From NCBI GenBank assembly GCA_002238555.1, contig MPMO01000001.1, forward strand, positions 1-64,000: a stretch of 64,000 bases of DNA, written 5' to 3'. The notes below the pieces were generated by a model that saw nothing but the letters and a program-made list of their open reading frames with translations, ran no database searches and was not told where the DNA came from. Of the stretch, positions 1 to 9,107 are shown piece by piece; within the stretch, counting starts at the first letter, position 1; each line of letters starts with the position of its first letter. This DNA comes from Caldilineaceae bacterium bin34 (GTDB taxonomy: Bacteria; Chloroflexota; Anaerolineae; Caldilineales; Caldilineaceae). Made by a program: the position numbers and the translations under genes.

Positions 1-60
1 CCGCTGGACCGGCAGCAGGGACTCGATGTGCTCGCGAAACTGGGCTTCCGTGATTTCCAT
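1..60 (-). CDS. Transposase N-terminus, IS5-family-like (partial)
   Basis: Only about 20 codons are visible; the gene runs off the left edge. The peptide begins MEITEAQFREHIESLLPVQR. This resembles IS5-family transposases, which commonly start with MEIT, a Q-F pair and a leucine-proline-rich segment. The catalytic DDE residues would lie outside the window, so activity cannot be judged. The start codon is about 65 bases inside the presumed inverted repeat, a usual arrangement for this family. Another transposase family with a similar start remains possible. Confidence 0.45.
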   Translation of the reverse strand, partial: MEITEAQFREHIESLLPVQR

Positions 61-126
61 GGGGATCCTCTCCGGCTCCGAGTGCGATCGACCCCCTAGT
101 CTACCCCATAGTGTGAACACGCCCTA
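1..126 (-). mobile_element. End of an IS5-family-like insertion sequence
   Basis: The first 126 bases look like one terminus of an insertion sequence. A transposase start lies at position 60 on the minus strand. Outside it, read on the minus strand, is a GGGCGTGTTCACACTATGGG-type terminus ending near CTAG at 123-127. Downstream, the methyltransferase frame opens only at 112, right at this boundary, which fits insertion into that gene. The other end of the element is outside the window, so family assignment rests on the short transposase N-terminus and the terminus style. Confidence 0.5.
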
Positions 127-1809
127 GTGCACGGCGACAACTGGCAGGCACTACACTTGATGGAGGAAAAGTACTTTGGGCAAATCAAGTGCATCCATAT
201 TGACCCTCCATACAACACCAACACAAGTGGATTTCTGTACAAGAACGGCTATCAGCATTCGAGTTGGCTAACCATGATCCGAGACCGCGTGGTTGCCGGG
301 GATTTGTTGATGAATCCAGCTGGGGTATTGCTATGCCACATAGATGAGAATGAGTATGAAAATCTTTATATCATGTTAGAAGGTCTTGGTATCCCTGATG
401 TTGGAACCATCATATGGGACAAGAGGAATCCCATGACTGGCGGCGGTGGAATCGCACTTCAACATGAATATATGATCTGCAGGTCACGGTCAAATGAAGC
501 GATACGTCTGCGAAACAATAACAGTCAGTTAATTTTGAACAAAGCCGAGGAGTTGTTCAATAGAGATCGCGGTGTATCAGAAGATACAAAGGTGGACTTC
601 TCGCGCTGGGTATCGAACAACTGTTGTCTTACTGGAGGTGAAAAAGCATACCGCTACCTTGACGACGCTGGAAGAGTATATTCCAGTGTCAGCTTGAGAG
701 CACCTGAGCCCAGAACTGATCCCAAATTTTTCGAGCCGTTAGTTCACCCGGTGACAGGAAAACCTTGTGCAATTCCACCGAATGGGTTTTCCCGCACTCC
801 CGACACTTTGAGATCCATGGTCAATCGAGGGGAGGTCCTATTCGGAGAGGACGAGACCACACAGCCTAGACAAAAACGTTTTCTTACAAGAGAATATAGA
901 CGACAGCTTTCATCCGTGATCCAAGATGCAACAAGAGGTAAAGCCGATCTTGATGCACAAGGGTTGGAAAATTTTCCTTACTGTCACTCTGTTTCGTTCT
1001 ATGAGGAGCTGCTAGGCGCGATGGCCGATGACGCCGACACCATCGTCCTCGATTACTTCGCCGGTTCCGGTACCACGGGCCACGCGGTCGTCAATCTAAA
1101 TCGAGATGACGGCGGGAAGCGCACATTCATTTTGATGGAGATGGGCGAATACTTCGATACGGTTCTGCTGCCCCGCATCAAGAAAGTCACTTTCACCCCC
1201 GAATGGAAGGACGGGTACCCGAAGCGCCAAGCAACCGCAGAAGAGGTTGACAGGTCACCCCGCATCATCAAGTACATCCGCCTAGAATCCTATGAGGACG
1301 CGCTGGACAGCATCACGTTTGACCAGTTCGGCCAGTTGCCGGGTTTGGCTACTTCCGACGAGTACCTTCTCAAGTACCAGTTGGGCTGGGAGACCAAGGA
1401 CAGCGAGACGTTTCTCAACGTCGCCAAACTGACCGACCCCTTCCGTTACCGGCTGCGCGTACACGTCAACGGTGTACGACGGGAACGAAGGGTGGACTTG
1501 CCGGAAACCTTCAACTACCTGCTTGGCCTGATCGTCCGTACACGGCGGACCTACGACCACCACGGACGACTGTATCTGGTGTACCGGGGCACGATCCGCG
1601 CTGATCCCAATCAGACGGTGGTCGTCATTTGGAGGGCTACTGAGGGTTGGACCGAGAATGATTTTGCCCGGGATCGGGATTTCATCGCGGCTGAATCCCT
1701 AGCTGATGAAGCCGATACGGTGTACGTCAACGGCGATTCCTGCATCCCCGGTGCCAAGCCCGTTGAGCCGATGTTCAAGGCGCGCATGTTCGCCGGCGTC
1801 AACTCTTGA
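127..1809 (+). pseudogene. Type III-style DNA methyltransferase (Mod), 5'-truncated by IS
   Basis: This is the modification subunit of a Mod/Res restriction system, a beta-class N4/N6 amino-methyltransferase. Catalytic motif IV is DPPY at about residues 26-29. The AdoMet motif FAGSGTTGH lies near residue 313, after a long central target-recognition segment, which is the beta-class order. Mod proteins normally carry an additional N-terminal region before the HGDN segment; here that segment is at residue 2 and an insertion-sequence end abuts it, so the true start is lost. Both catalytic motifs survive, so a shortened product from the GTG at 127 is conceivable. Bases from about 300 to 1015 are clearly AT-richer than the rest of the gene. 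The Res gene follows 27 bases downstream. Confidence 0.8.
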
Positions 1810-1836
1810 CCAGACCGCTTGTCCAAGGAAACGACC

Positions 1837-4800
1837 ATGCCATCCCGAAGCAGCACGGGCAGAAACCGGCGGCCCACCGTGCGAGGTTATGCCCGGTTGG
1901 AACAACGATTGGCGTTACTGGCTTGGCTGCACCAGCAACTGGGCTTCACAAACACGGCCGACCTCCTGACCGCGGTCAAGCCGACCGACGAAGGTTTCGA
2001 CCCGGAAGGGCACAGCCACATCTATGCACTGCTGGCATCGCGAAGCGGACAACTGCGGGATGTCACTACCGAGGGCCTGCAACGTTACGACGACAATATC
2101 CGTGAGCATCTGGTGGCGATGAACGAGGCCCGGACCGAACCCATCACTTTGCGCTACTTCCAGTACTTGGCCGCACTGTACGCCGAAATATACCTTGACC
2201 GCTACTGCTCCAACCCCGAAGCACTGCTGAGGTCACTGAACAAGTTCGTAGAGGATCATAATCGCAGTAGTGCGCGTGATCCACGCTATCAGGGATTCGC
2301 TGCCTCCGACCTGGGGAAGATGGCGTTCTGGATGGCCACGGGCAGCGGCAAGACGCTATTGTTGCACCTGAACTACCGGCAGTTTCTGCACTACCACCGG
2401 AAGCCATTGGACAACATCCTGTTGATAACGCCCAACGAAGGCCTGAGTCAGCAACACATTGAGGAACTGTGGGTTTCCAACATAGCCGCCGAACGTTTCG
2501 ATCTTAACCAAAGAGCCGCTTGGCTAGACGGAGCCGAAACGGTGCAGGTCACCGAAATCACGAAGCTGGTGATGGAGAAGCGCGGTGAGGGCGACAGTAT
2601 TCCGGTGGAAGCCTTCGAGGGCCACAACCTGATTTTCGTGGACGAAGGACACAAAGGCTCCGGTGGCGAAGCGTGGCGAGCCGTGCGCGACGCGCTGGGA
2701 GCAACGGGTTTCACTTTCGAGTACAGCGCCACCTTCGGGCAGGCCCTGGCCGCAGCCAAGGATGAAACCTTGCTGTCCGAATACGGCAAAGCCATCGCCT
2801 TCGACTACTCCTATCGGCACTTTCATGGCGACGGCTATGGCAAGGACTTCCGCATCCTCAACCTGAAGGACGACGACGCTTCAGAATGGTCGGACACCCT
2901 GTTGTTAGCCAATCTGTTGTCCTTCTATGAGCAGCAACTGGTCTTTGCGGAGCATGCGGACAAGCTGCGGCCCTACAAGTTGGAACGACCGCTGTGGGCA
3001 TTCATCGGCGGCAGTGTCAACGCGGTATACCAGAAAAAGGGGAGAAAGCGGAGCGACGTTCTGACAGTGGTCCGGTTCCTGCACTTGGTGTTGAGCAATC
3101 CCGAGTGGGCCATCGACACCCTTCAGCGACTGTTGAGCGGCGAATCCGGGTTGCGGAGCCAGGACAGCGGCAGAGATCTTTTTGCAGACGGGTTCGATTA
3201 CGTGCTCCTGCGCGGCTGGGATGCAACCGCCGTGTACCAGGATGTGCTGGCAAAGGTCATGCACACCCGTAGCAGCAGCGGTTTGCGCATCTGCGACCTG
3301 CGCGGTAGCGAAGGCGAATTGGGGCTCAGGGCTGCCGGTAGCGATACATACTTCGGAGTTATCAACATCGGCGACACTGGGGCCTTCAAGAAGTTGGTGG
3401 AAGCCGATGGTGCCGGCATTGTCGTGGAAATCGATGCCCTGAACAGTTCCCTGTTCGACCGCATCAATCAGCCGGATTCAACCGTAGAAGTGCTAGTGGG
3501 TTCCAGAAAGTTCAATGAGGGCTGGAACTCTTGGCGGGTATCCAACATGGGGTTGCTCAACATCGGGCGCGGCGAAGGCTCACAGATCATCCAGCTGTTC
3601 GGTCGGGGCGTACGCCTACGGGGATTGGACATGTCGCTGCAACGCAGTTCGGCATTGCCTGGCGAGCACCCGGATTGGATCCGGGTACTGGAGACCCTGA
3701 ACATTTTCGCGGTGCGCGCTGACTACATGGAGCAGTTCCGCGACTACCTGGAGAGCGAAGGCATCGACACGCCCGCTGTGGAGCTGCCTTTGCCCATTCG
3801 CCTCAACGACGATTTTCTTAACAGAGGGCTGGTCGTTCCACGCCTGGACGAAGGAAGCGACTTCCTGACCGAAGAAACCGTACTGCTTGAACACAGTGAC
3901 GCAGTGCCAATGCCGGTGGCAGTCGACATGGCGGCGACGGTTGAGCATTTGAGCAGCTCGGAATCGCAGGGTGTCCAGGCAACTGCAGGCAAGGAGGGAA
4001 CGATACCGCCACAGAGCCTGAATCTGGTGGATTGGAATCAGGTCTACCTGGCCCTGTTGAGGCACAAGGATGAGAAAGGCCTTGGCAACCTGCTGATACG
4101 ACCCGGAAAATTGCGAGACATATTGGAAGCCGAGCCGCCGGTCTACCGGCTGAACGCGGAGGAATCTCTGCTCAGACCCGAGAACCAGGCCGCGTGCGCG
4201 CGGTTGCAGGAAGCTGTAGTCAACATCCTGCGAAAGTACGCCGACACGCTGCATCGTCGCCGGCATGGGCAATGGGAATCAAGTCGCTTGATATACAAAA
4301 CGCTGGACGGGAGTGAGGGCAACTTCCGTTTCAACAGGGGGGAAAGCGACCATTCCAGCCGGTACATCGTCAAGATTCCGCGTCAAAACCCCGAACTGGC
4401 AGGGGAAGTCGAGAACCTGATCGCTGACTTCAATGCACTTTATGAAGAAGACAAGGGCCGCTTACCCCGTATTCACTTCGACCGGCATCTTTACCAGCCG
4501 TTGCTCTTGGAACGGGATGGGGTGACTTCATCACCGCCTGGATTGAATGAAAGCGAGCGCAGATTCGTCACCGATCTCAAAGACTACTGCAGTGACCAAT
4601 CAAACGTCTTGCCCAAAGGCGCGGAACTGTTCCTCCTGCGGAATTTGGGGCGGGGTCACGGCGTAGGCTTTTTTGAGGAGAGTGGGTTCTACCCCGACTT
4701 CATCCTCTGGATCAAGGGTGCCACCACACAGCGCATCGTGTTCGTTGACCCGCATGGAATGCACCACGCCAAGTCTTATGTCCACGATGACAAGGCACGT

Positions 4801-5022
4801 CTCCACGAGCAGCTGCCGGCGTTGGCGCGGGTAGTGTCGGAACGCTCACAGATGTCAAACGTCAGCATGGACTCGTTCATTGTGTCCGCCACTCCATTCG
4901 ACAAACTCCGGTCGGAGTACGGCGATGGATCGTGGGAAAGGACGGATTTCACCGAGAAGCACATTCTGTTCTTTGAACGCAACGGCGAATACGACTACAT
5001 CAAGCAGATTCTCCGAAACTGA
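1837..5022 (+). CDS. Type III-style restriction subunit (Res), SF2 helicase-nuclease
   Basis: About 1061 residues, the usual size for Res. It would translocate or scan DNA using ATP and cut with a C-terminal nuclease when the partner Mod finds unmodified sites. Visible helicase motifs are Walker A ATGSGKT near residue 167, Walker B FVDEGH near 267, YSAT near 295 and motif VI QLFGRGVRLRG near 586. The nuclease region is around 950-965, with YPDFILWI and then VFVDPHGM, where many PD-(D/E)XK enzymes have ExK. I chose ATG 1837 because AAGGA lies nine bases upstream; TTG 1819 is an alternative. It is co-directional with the truncated mod gene. Confidence 0.88.
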   Translation: MPSRSSTGRNRRPTVRGYARLEQRLALLAWLHQQLGFTNTADLLTAVKPTDEGFDPEGHSHIYALLASRSGQLRDVTTEGLQRYDDNIREHLVAMNEARTEPITLRYFQYLAALYAEIYLDRYCSNPEALLRSLNKFVEDHNRSSARDPRYQGFAASDLGKMAFWMATGSGKTLLLHLNYRQFLHYHRKPLDNILLITPNEGLSQQHIEELWVSNIAAERFDLNQRAAWLDGAETVQVTEITKLVMEKRGEGDSIPVEAFEGHNLIFVDEGHKGSGGEAWRAVRDALGATGFTFEYSATFGQALAAAKDETLLSEYGKAIAFDYSYRHFHGDGYGKDFRILNLKDDDASEWSDTLLLANLLSFYEQQLVFAEHADKLRPYKLERPLWAFIGGSVNAVYQKKGRKRSDVLTVVRFLHLVLSNPEWAIDTLQRLLSGESGLRSQDSGRDLFADGFDYVLLRGWDATAVYQDVLAKVMHTRSSSGLRICDLRGSEGELGLRAAGSDTYFGVINIGDTGAFKKLVEADGAGIVVEIDALNSSLFDRINQPDSTVEVLVGSRKFNEGWNSWRVSNMGLLNIGRGEGSQIIQLFGRGVRLRGLDMSLQRSSALPGEHPDWIRVLETLNIFAVRADYMEQFRDYLESEGIDTPAVELPLPIRLNDDFLNRGLVVPRLDEGSDFLTEETVLLEHSDAVPMPVAVDMAATVEHLSSSESQGVQATAGKEGTIPPQSLNLVDWNQVYLALLRHKDEKGLGNLLIRPGKLRDILEAEPPVYRLNAEESLLRPENQAACARLQEAVVNILRKYADTLHRRRHGQWESSRLIYKTLDGSEGNFRFNRGESDHSSRYIVKIPRQNPELAGEVENLIADFNALYEEDKGRLPRIHFDRHLYQPLLLERDGVTSSPPGLNESERRFVTDLKDYCSDQSNVLPKGAELFLLRNLGRGHGVGFFEESGFYPDFILWIKGATTQRIVFVDPHGMHHAKSYVHDDKARLHEQLPALARVVSERSQMSNVSMDSFIVSATPFDKLRSEYGDGSWERTDFTEKHILFFERNGEYDYIKQILRN

Positions 5023-5172
5023 ACGGTAGCCAGACCCGAAGGTCATGCTGATGTCGCTCTCCGAACCCACCAACCGAAGGGAGTTGTATAACAAAATTCG
5101 CAGCAAGGACCAAATCGCGCCACCGACAGCCTGTTAGGCATGACAGTTGGGGATGCGGTAGCTTAGTACACG
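5023..5172. other. Convergent intergenic spacer between res and apeA-like gene
   Basis: This 150-base spacer separates two convergent genes. I see no gene and no strong hairpin with a U-tract. Confidence 0.5.
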
Positions 5173-6504
5173 TCAGGCTGCACCAGACCTATCCTTGATT
5201 GGTCTGGCATTCCGAAGGACATTGATTGCTGCTGCCTCACTACCAAGTACGCGGGCGGTCAAACAGCAGAACAGCAGTGCTTCACATTGCCTCAGCAGCC
5301 GGATCAGGTCAATCCCTATACATGCCTGCTGTTTCCGGGTCTTCGGGTCGCGGTGCACGCACCAGTTCCGCGTAACCCGAACACGCTTAGCAAACTCCGT
5401 CTCGCCCCCTTTCTCTATCCCCAAGAGTTCAGAGAATTTCAATGCCAATCTCCTAACCCTATCGCGGGGTCCATCGCTTTCCTCGATCCCCATGGCCGGA
5501 GCGAGCATTTCAAGTGACTCAACCACTTTGATGAACCGTAGGTCCTCTGGCAAGATGCCATCACCGTACAGAGCGTCGAAGAACAGCAAAACTGGCTGTG
5601 ACCACTCGCTACACAAGTCAATCCAGGCCTTGATGGAATCCGAATGCCCATCGTCAAGATCCTTGTATGTAAAGTTCATGAACACAGGATGGAAGTTTGT
5701 ATTTGATTTAAGGCTGTGCTGTACTGACTCGCAGAAGATTTCCACCGGCTCCTCTCGGTTAGTCTCCTTCGCGACTTCCTGACCATCCTTTTGCAGCCAA
5801 CCTACAAGCGCGGTAATCGCTACTGGAGCACCCGTTCCCAAACTGATAAAGTTTCGCATCCTGAAGGCCCAACTGAGCACATCTTCAGTAGTCCATGGTG
5901 TCGTGGAGGTCGAAAGTTTGATGTATGCGCTGTAGCGTGCTTCCGGAATCTTGATGCCAGCAGGAGCATGAAAGGAAATCGAGTGTTCCAGTCCAAACTC
6001 TCCCTCAATGTCGTCGCTGATCTGAAATGGCAAGGGTGGTGGCCTTTGATAGGTGATGGAGGTGGAATTGCTTTCGCGCTCTGTTGTGAATCCCGATACT
6101 CCAAGCCACTCGTGCAGCCCTTCGATCTTGCAAGCCAACCGGTCGAAAAACGGCTCATCTTTGTTGAAGAATCCGCCTGTTAGGAGGTTATCCACCACAA
6201 ACGAAGTACAGTTGAACGCCGCCCCCCTTGTCATTGTTGACATTCTGAAGTGTATTACTACGGCACCTACAAGCGTAATGGCACCCCGTTTCGTCGTGTA
6301 TCCGAAGATGTGCGCCAACTTCGAGTCTGTTAGACCCAAAGAGCCGTGTGCCAACGACAGTGGATTGTCACTGTAATACCCGAAGGTCTCCAATGTGACG
6401 CGGCCAGCCTCCGAAACAGCCAACATTCCCGGCACCTGACGACTCTGGTCTTCGTCACCTGGCAACCAGAAGTAACCAAAATCGGAGAATGCATCCAATC
6501 TCAT
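5173..6504 (-). CDS. ApeA-like anti-phage HEPN-domain protein
   Basis: 443 residues. The N-terminal half (about 1-300) is beta-rich and begins with a phenylalanine-tryptophan-leucine-proline segment (FGYFWLPGD), as in the ApeA N-terminal domain. The C-terminal third is helical with RNWCVH at residues 379-384, the R-x4-H motif of HEPN ribonucleases. Known ApeA proteins are single-gene anti-phage factors thought to act through the HEPN RNase. Its place beside a Mod/Res pair and an AbiEi gene supports a defence role. It is convergent with res. Base composition is somewhat AT-richer than the metabolic genes further right, consistent with transfer. Family assignment is by eye; another HEPN defence protein is the main alternative. 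Confidence 0.75.
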   Translation of the reverse strand: MRLDAFSDFGYFWLPGDEDQSRQVPGMLAVSEAGRVTLETFGYYSDNPLSLAHGSLGLTDSKLAHIFGYTTKRGAITLVGAVVIHFRMSTMTRGAAFNCTSFVVDNLLTGGFFNKDEPFFDRLACKIEGLHEWLGVSGFTTERESNSTSITYQRPPPLPFQISDDIEGEFGLEHSISFHAPAGIKIPEARYSAYIKLSTSTTPWTTEDVLSWAFRMRNFISLGTGAPVAITALVGWLQKDGQEVAKETNREEPVEIFCESVQHSLKSNTNFHPVFMNFTYKDLDDGHSDSIKAWIDLCSEWSQPVLLFFDALYGDGILPEDLRFIKVVESLEMLAPAMGIEESDGPRDRVRRLALKFSELLGIEKGGETEFAKRVRVTRNWCVHRDPKTRKQQACIGIDLIRLLRQCEALLFCCLTARVLGSEAAAINVLRNARPIKDRSGAA

Positions 6505-6578
6505 CGTTGCCCCTCACATTTGCTCCCCCGCGGCCATGGATACGGATTTTGCCCGCTCTCAGACCGAACGACATCCTA

Positions 6579-6850
6579 TCACCGATGCGCCAAGTCCAGT
6601 TGCAGGTCGTTTTCCGTCAATTGGTACCAGAGGATCCGGCCAGCATCCACCAGTGCCTGAACGTGGCGGTCGTTCTTCATACTGACCACAATCACCTGTG
6701 CAGACAGTCCGGTGATTCGTGTCAACAGGTTGGCATTGCACAGTGCCAGGCCCGAGGCTCGCTGGCCGGCCATGCAGGAAGTTTCCATGACCATGAATGT
6801 CCGTTTTTTGGGGTCCGCACACCTCACAATCAAGTAAGCACTGCAATACC
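6579..6850 (-). pseudogene. C-terminal fragment of an unknown protein
   Basis: About 85 coherent residues end in a stop at 6579. They include a hydrophobic strand (TFMVMETSC), a helix with repeated alanine/arginine, then a strand-like VIVVSMKND and a tail ILWYQLTENDLQ. The pattern of alternating strand and helix recalls the C-terminal half of uncharacterised PD-(D/E)XK-like proteins, but no catalytic signature is complete. The upstream part reads into an IS630 remnant at about 6875, so the gene seems to have lost its 5' portion there. Function is not recognised. Confidence 0.4.
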
Positions 6851-6874
6851 TTGGCGGACAGACAGCAACAGAGG

Positions 6875-7003
6875 CCCCCGGAGCCGATCCTGAAGGTCTG
6901 GCAGGCGGATCCGGAACAGGTGTGGCAACTGTGCGGCTAAAGCTGGATCCGGAAGGCCCTAACGGATCTGCCCGCGGACACACAAGTAATCTAACCACAT
7001 TGG
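6875..7003 (+). mobile_element. IS630-like transposase 3' fragment (copy 1)
   Basis: The plus strand reads LKVWQADPE, then WQLCG, a stop and SWIRKAL. This closely parallels the 3' end of the second remnant at 8881-8960 (LKVWQADPT, RRLCG, AWIRETL). Both resemble the C-terminal tail of IS630-type transposases. It lies directly next to the 3' end of the AbiEi gene. Confidence 0.6.
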
Positions 7004-7010
7004 ATTGGTG

Positions 7011-7871
7011 TCACGCCTCTACCAATCCTGGCAGATTCTCCTGGACCATCCAGCGGCGGTTGCACGATCCCTTCCGGGGTCCCGTGGGATCGAGCTTGCA
7101 GTAACCCTTGATGGGCAGATCCGCCAACACCGCCAGTTCGGACCTGGGAACGCCTTGGGATTCCAGCACCCATCCCAGACGCTTGGCAGTCGTCACTCCC
7201 AGTCTGACGGCATATGCCGAGATGAGTTCGATGTTCAGCCGTTCTATGCCGACTTGCACAGCGTGGAGCGCTTCGGCGAAGCCTCCACAGTACCGTGGCA
7301 TGGAGAGGCCATCCAGCAATGTGCGCTCCAGATCCGTTATGGGCACGCGAACTTCACCGATCCACCGCTGCCCGCCGCCGAAGAAGCGGTCGGGCTTGAC
7401 CTGGATGAACCGGTACAACGTATCCCCTGCTTGGAAGCCGCTCCCCGATCTCTCCGCCCTGTCCTTCCTCGAACGGGGAATCCAGGCGTCCGTGGTGGTA
7501 AGAACGAACACATCCCTCGGTATCTGTTCTGTCAACCCGTGATGGTGCAAGGCTGACCAGTGGGAGATCATGGCTGGAGAGACGAGGGCCGCGGCGACTT
7601 CGAATTCATGGGCGACTACAACCCCGGGCACCACGGACGAAAGCCCGTAGAGTCCTCGGCGAAGCGACACGATCCAGTTGTTCCTACGGAGGTGGTACAG
7701 GGCCTCGACAAGGTAGGCGTCCTTCAGGCCGACGCGGGGCGCCAGCTTCCTGGCCCGGTCAATTGTGAAGATGCGGTCACCCTCGTAGGCGAGGAGCCGG
7801 ACCAACTCGATGCCGACAAGGGATTGCTTGGGCTTTGTACCGACTGTCATTGGAGATCCCAAGGATTGCAT
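7011..7871 (-). CDS. AbiEi-type antitoxin / transcriptional regulator (orphan)
   Basis: 286 residues from ATG 7871; ATG 7850 (MTVGTKPK) is an equally plausible start. AbiEi proteins are the antitoxins of type IV toxin-antitoxin abortive-infection systems and repress their own operon. An N-terminal winged-helix segment (about 20-75) ends in WIVSLRRGLYGL, the typical AbiEi wing. It is followed by the central domain with HWSALHHHGL, and a C-terminal region with TDLERTLLDGL near residue 175, also typical. The AbiEii nucleotidyltransferase toxin should follow downstream on the minus strand, but an IS630 fragment begins eight bases past the stop. The toxin is therefore missing, and the gene is an orphan. 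Confidence 0.8.
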   Translation of the reverse strand: MQSLGSPMTVGTKPKQSLVGIELVRLLAYEGDRIFTIDRARKLAPRVGLKDAYLVEALYHLRRNNWIVSLRRGLYGLSSVVPGVVVAHEFEVAAALVSPAMISHWSALHHHGLTEQIPRDVFVLTTTDAWIPRSRKDRAERSGSGFQAGDTLYRFIQVKPDRFFGGGQRWIGEVRVPITDLERTLLDGLSMPRYCGGFAEALHAVQVGIERLNIELISAYAVRLGVTTAKRLGWVLESQGVPRSELAVLADLPIKGYCKLDPTGPRKGSCNRRWMVQENLPGLVEA

Positions 7872-8640
7872 CTAGGCGAACAATCCACTTGTTAGAAAAT
7901 TTACAGCGAAAGCTGGACAGTGTCAAAGGATCCATACTCTATGGGTGAAGACGAGAGGTTAGGGAATAGATGGCGACATCCTCCGTCAACCATACCCCCA
8001 CGCCTTGATGAGACTGTCTGCATTCAAGATCACGCCACACTCCCAGCCCCCCAGCACGACTCGGCATGAATCTGGCATTTGGTCATCGGGCCTCCAGAAG
8101 CAAGGCTTCCCACGGCATGCACGACCGCAGTCGTCAGCCGCCTCGGATACAGCTAGCAGCGTTGCACGCATAGTAGCGAGCCGAGACCGTAGCGGAAGTG
8201 CGCCTGCGTCTGAAGAACGAGCTTACCAGCAGAGGGTGTGGCAATCCGTCCTGTCTGGCACCAGCGTAGGTGCCGGCGGCCACGGCCCAGAGTCTGCTGG
8301 GGCAGTGCGGGGCTGGAGTGAGGTCCAGTAGGACATTATCTACCTACCGGTACCGCTGGAAATCCGTCTCAAGACGCCAGTCCCTGCCACACGCAAGCTG
8401 TTCCCCGGGTCCAGGTGGTTTGGCAACAGGGGCTCGGGTACGCCTGGCCGCGGTCGGCCTAAAGGCAGGCCCGGGGATTGTGTGGGACAACGGGAGGTGG
8501 CCGGTATGCAAGGTGTGGTCACCGCGCGGGTTCCAGTGTCCCAGGAAGTGCAGATTGGCTGGTCCCATCCTATATGGCAATCTCAATCGATCTGATGATG
8601 GGGCAGCTGTGGTAGGCGTAGTAGAAAAACATGAAAGATG
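7872..8640. other. Gene-free stretch upstream of the AbiEi gene
   Basis: About 770 bases with only short, frame-broken readings. A minus-strand piece at 7986-8171 ends in a coherent-looking tail (GGWECGVILNADSLIKAW) that could be a decayed gene end, but I do not recognise it. No convincing promoter or RNA gene was found. Confidence 0.4.
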
Positions 8641-9068
8641 AGGAGATAGCCCGCATTTGGAGAACCTGAACGGAGGTGCCGAGCGTCAACGGCTGGATCC
8701 GGGACGGGGGGCGAGGACCACACGGGTACGGACATGCAGGCGGTAGACACACCCCAAGTGGTGCAACCGCCCTACCTCCGAGCTGAACCCAGTCGAGCGC
8801 TACTTCCGGAAATTGCGCCAGACCATCAAGGACCGAGTCCATTCCGACCCTGCCCTGCAGACCAAGTAGGACGCGCCGGATCGATCCTAAAGGTGTGGCA
8901 AGCAGATCCGACGCGGGTGCGCCGACTGTGCGGCCAGGCCTGGATCCGGGAGACCCTGGCGGCCTCATCCACCGACAATCAAGTACTCCAAATCATGATG
9001 GATTGGTATGACTGGTCAAACCGACTGCATCTCGGCTTGGCGCACGACTGCCCTGACGAACGCTGCTG
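8641..9068 (+). mobile_element. IS630-like transposase remnant (copy 2), frameshifted
   Basis: In one frame the sequence reads SELNPVERYFRKLRQTIKDR around 8776-8835. This is the conserved ELNPVE block that carries the catalytic glutamate of IS630-type DDE transposases. The preceding PPYL lies in another frame. The tail LKVWQADPTRVRRLCG (8888-8935) is in a third register before the stop at 9069. At least two frameshifts and no N-terminal part mean it cannot encode an active enzyme. It is directly oriented relative to copy 1, with the AbiEi gene between them. Confidence 0.65.
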
Positions 9069-9107
9069 ACAGTTTCGTAACGTTTGCCGTAGTGTTACGA
9101 TAGGTGT

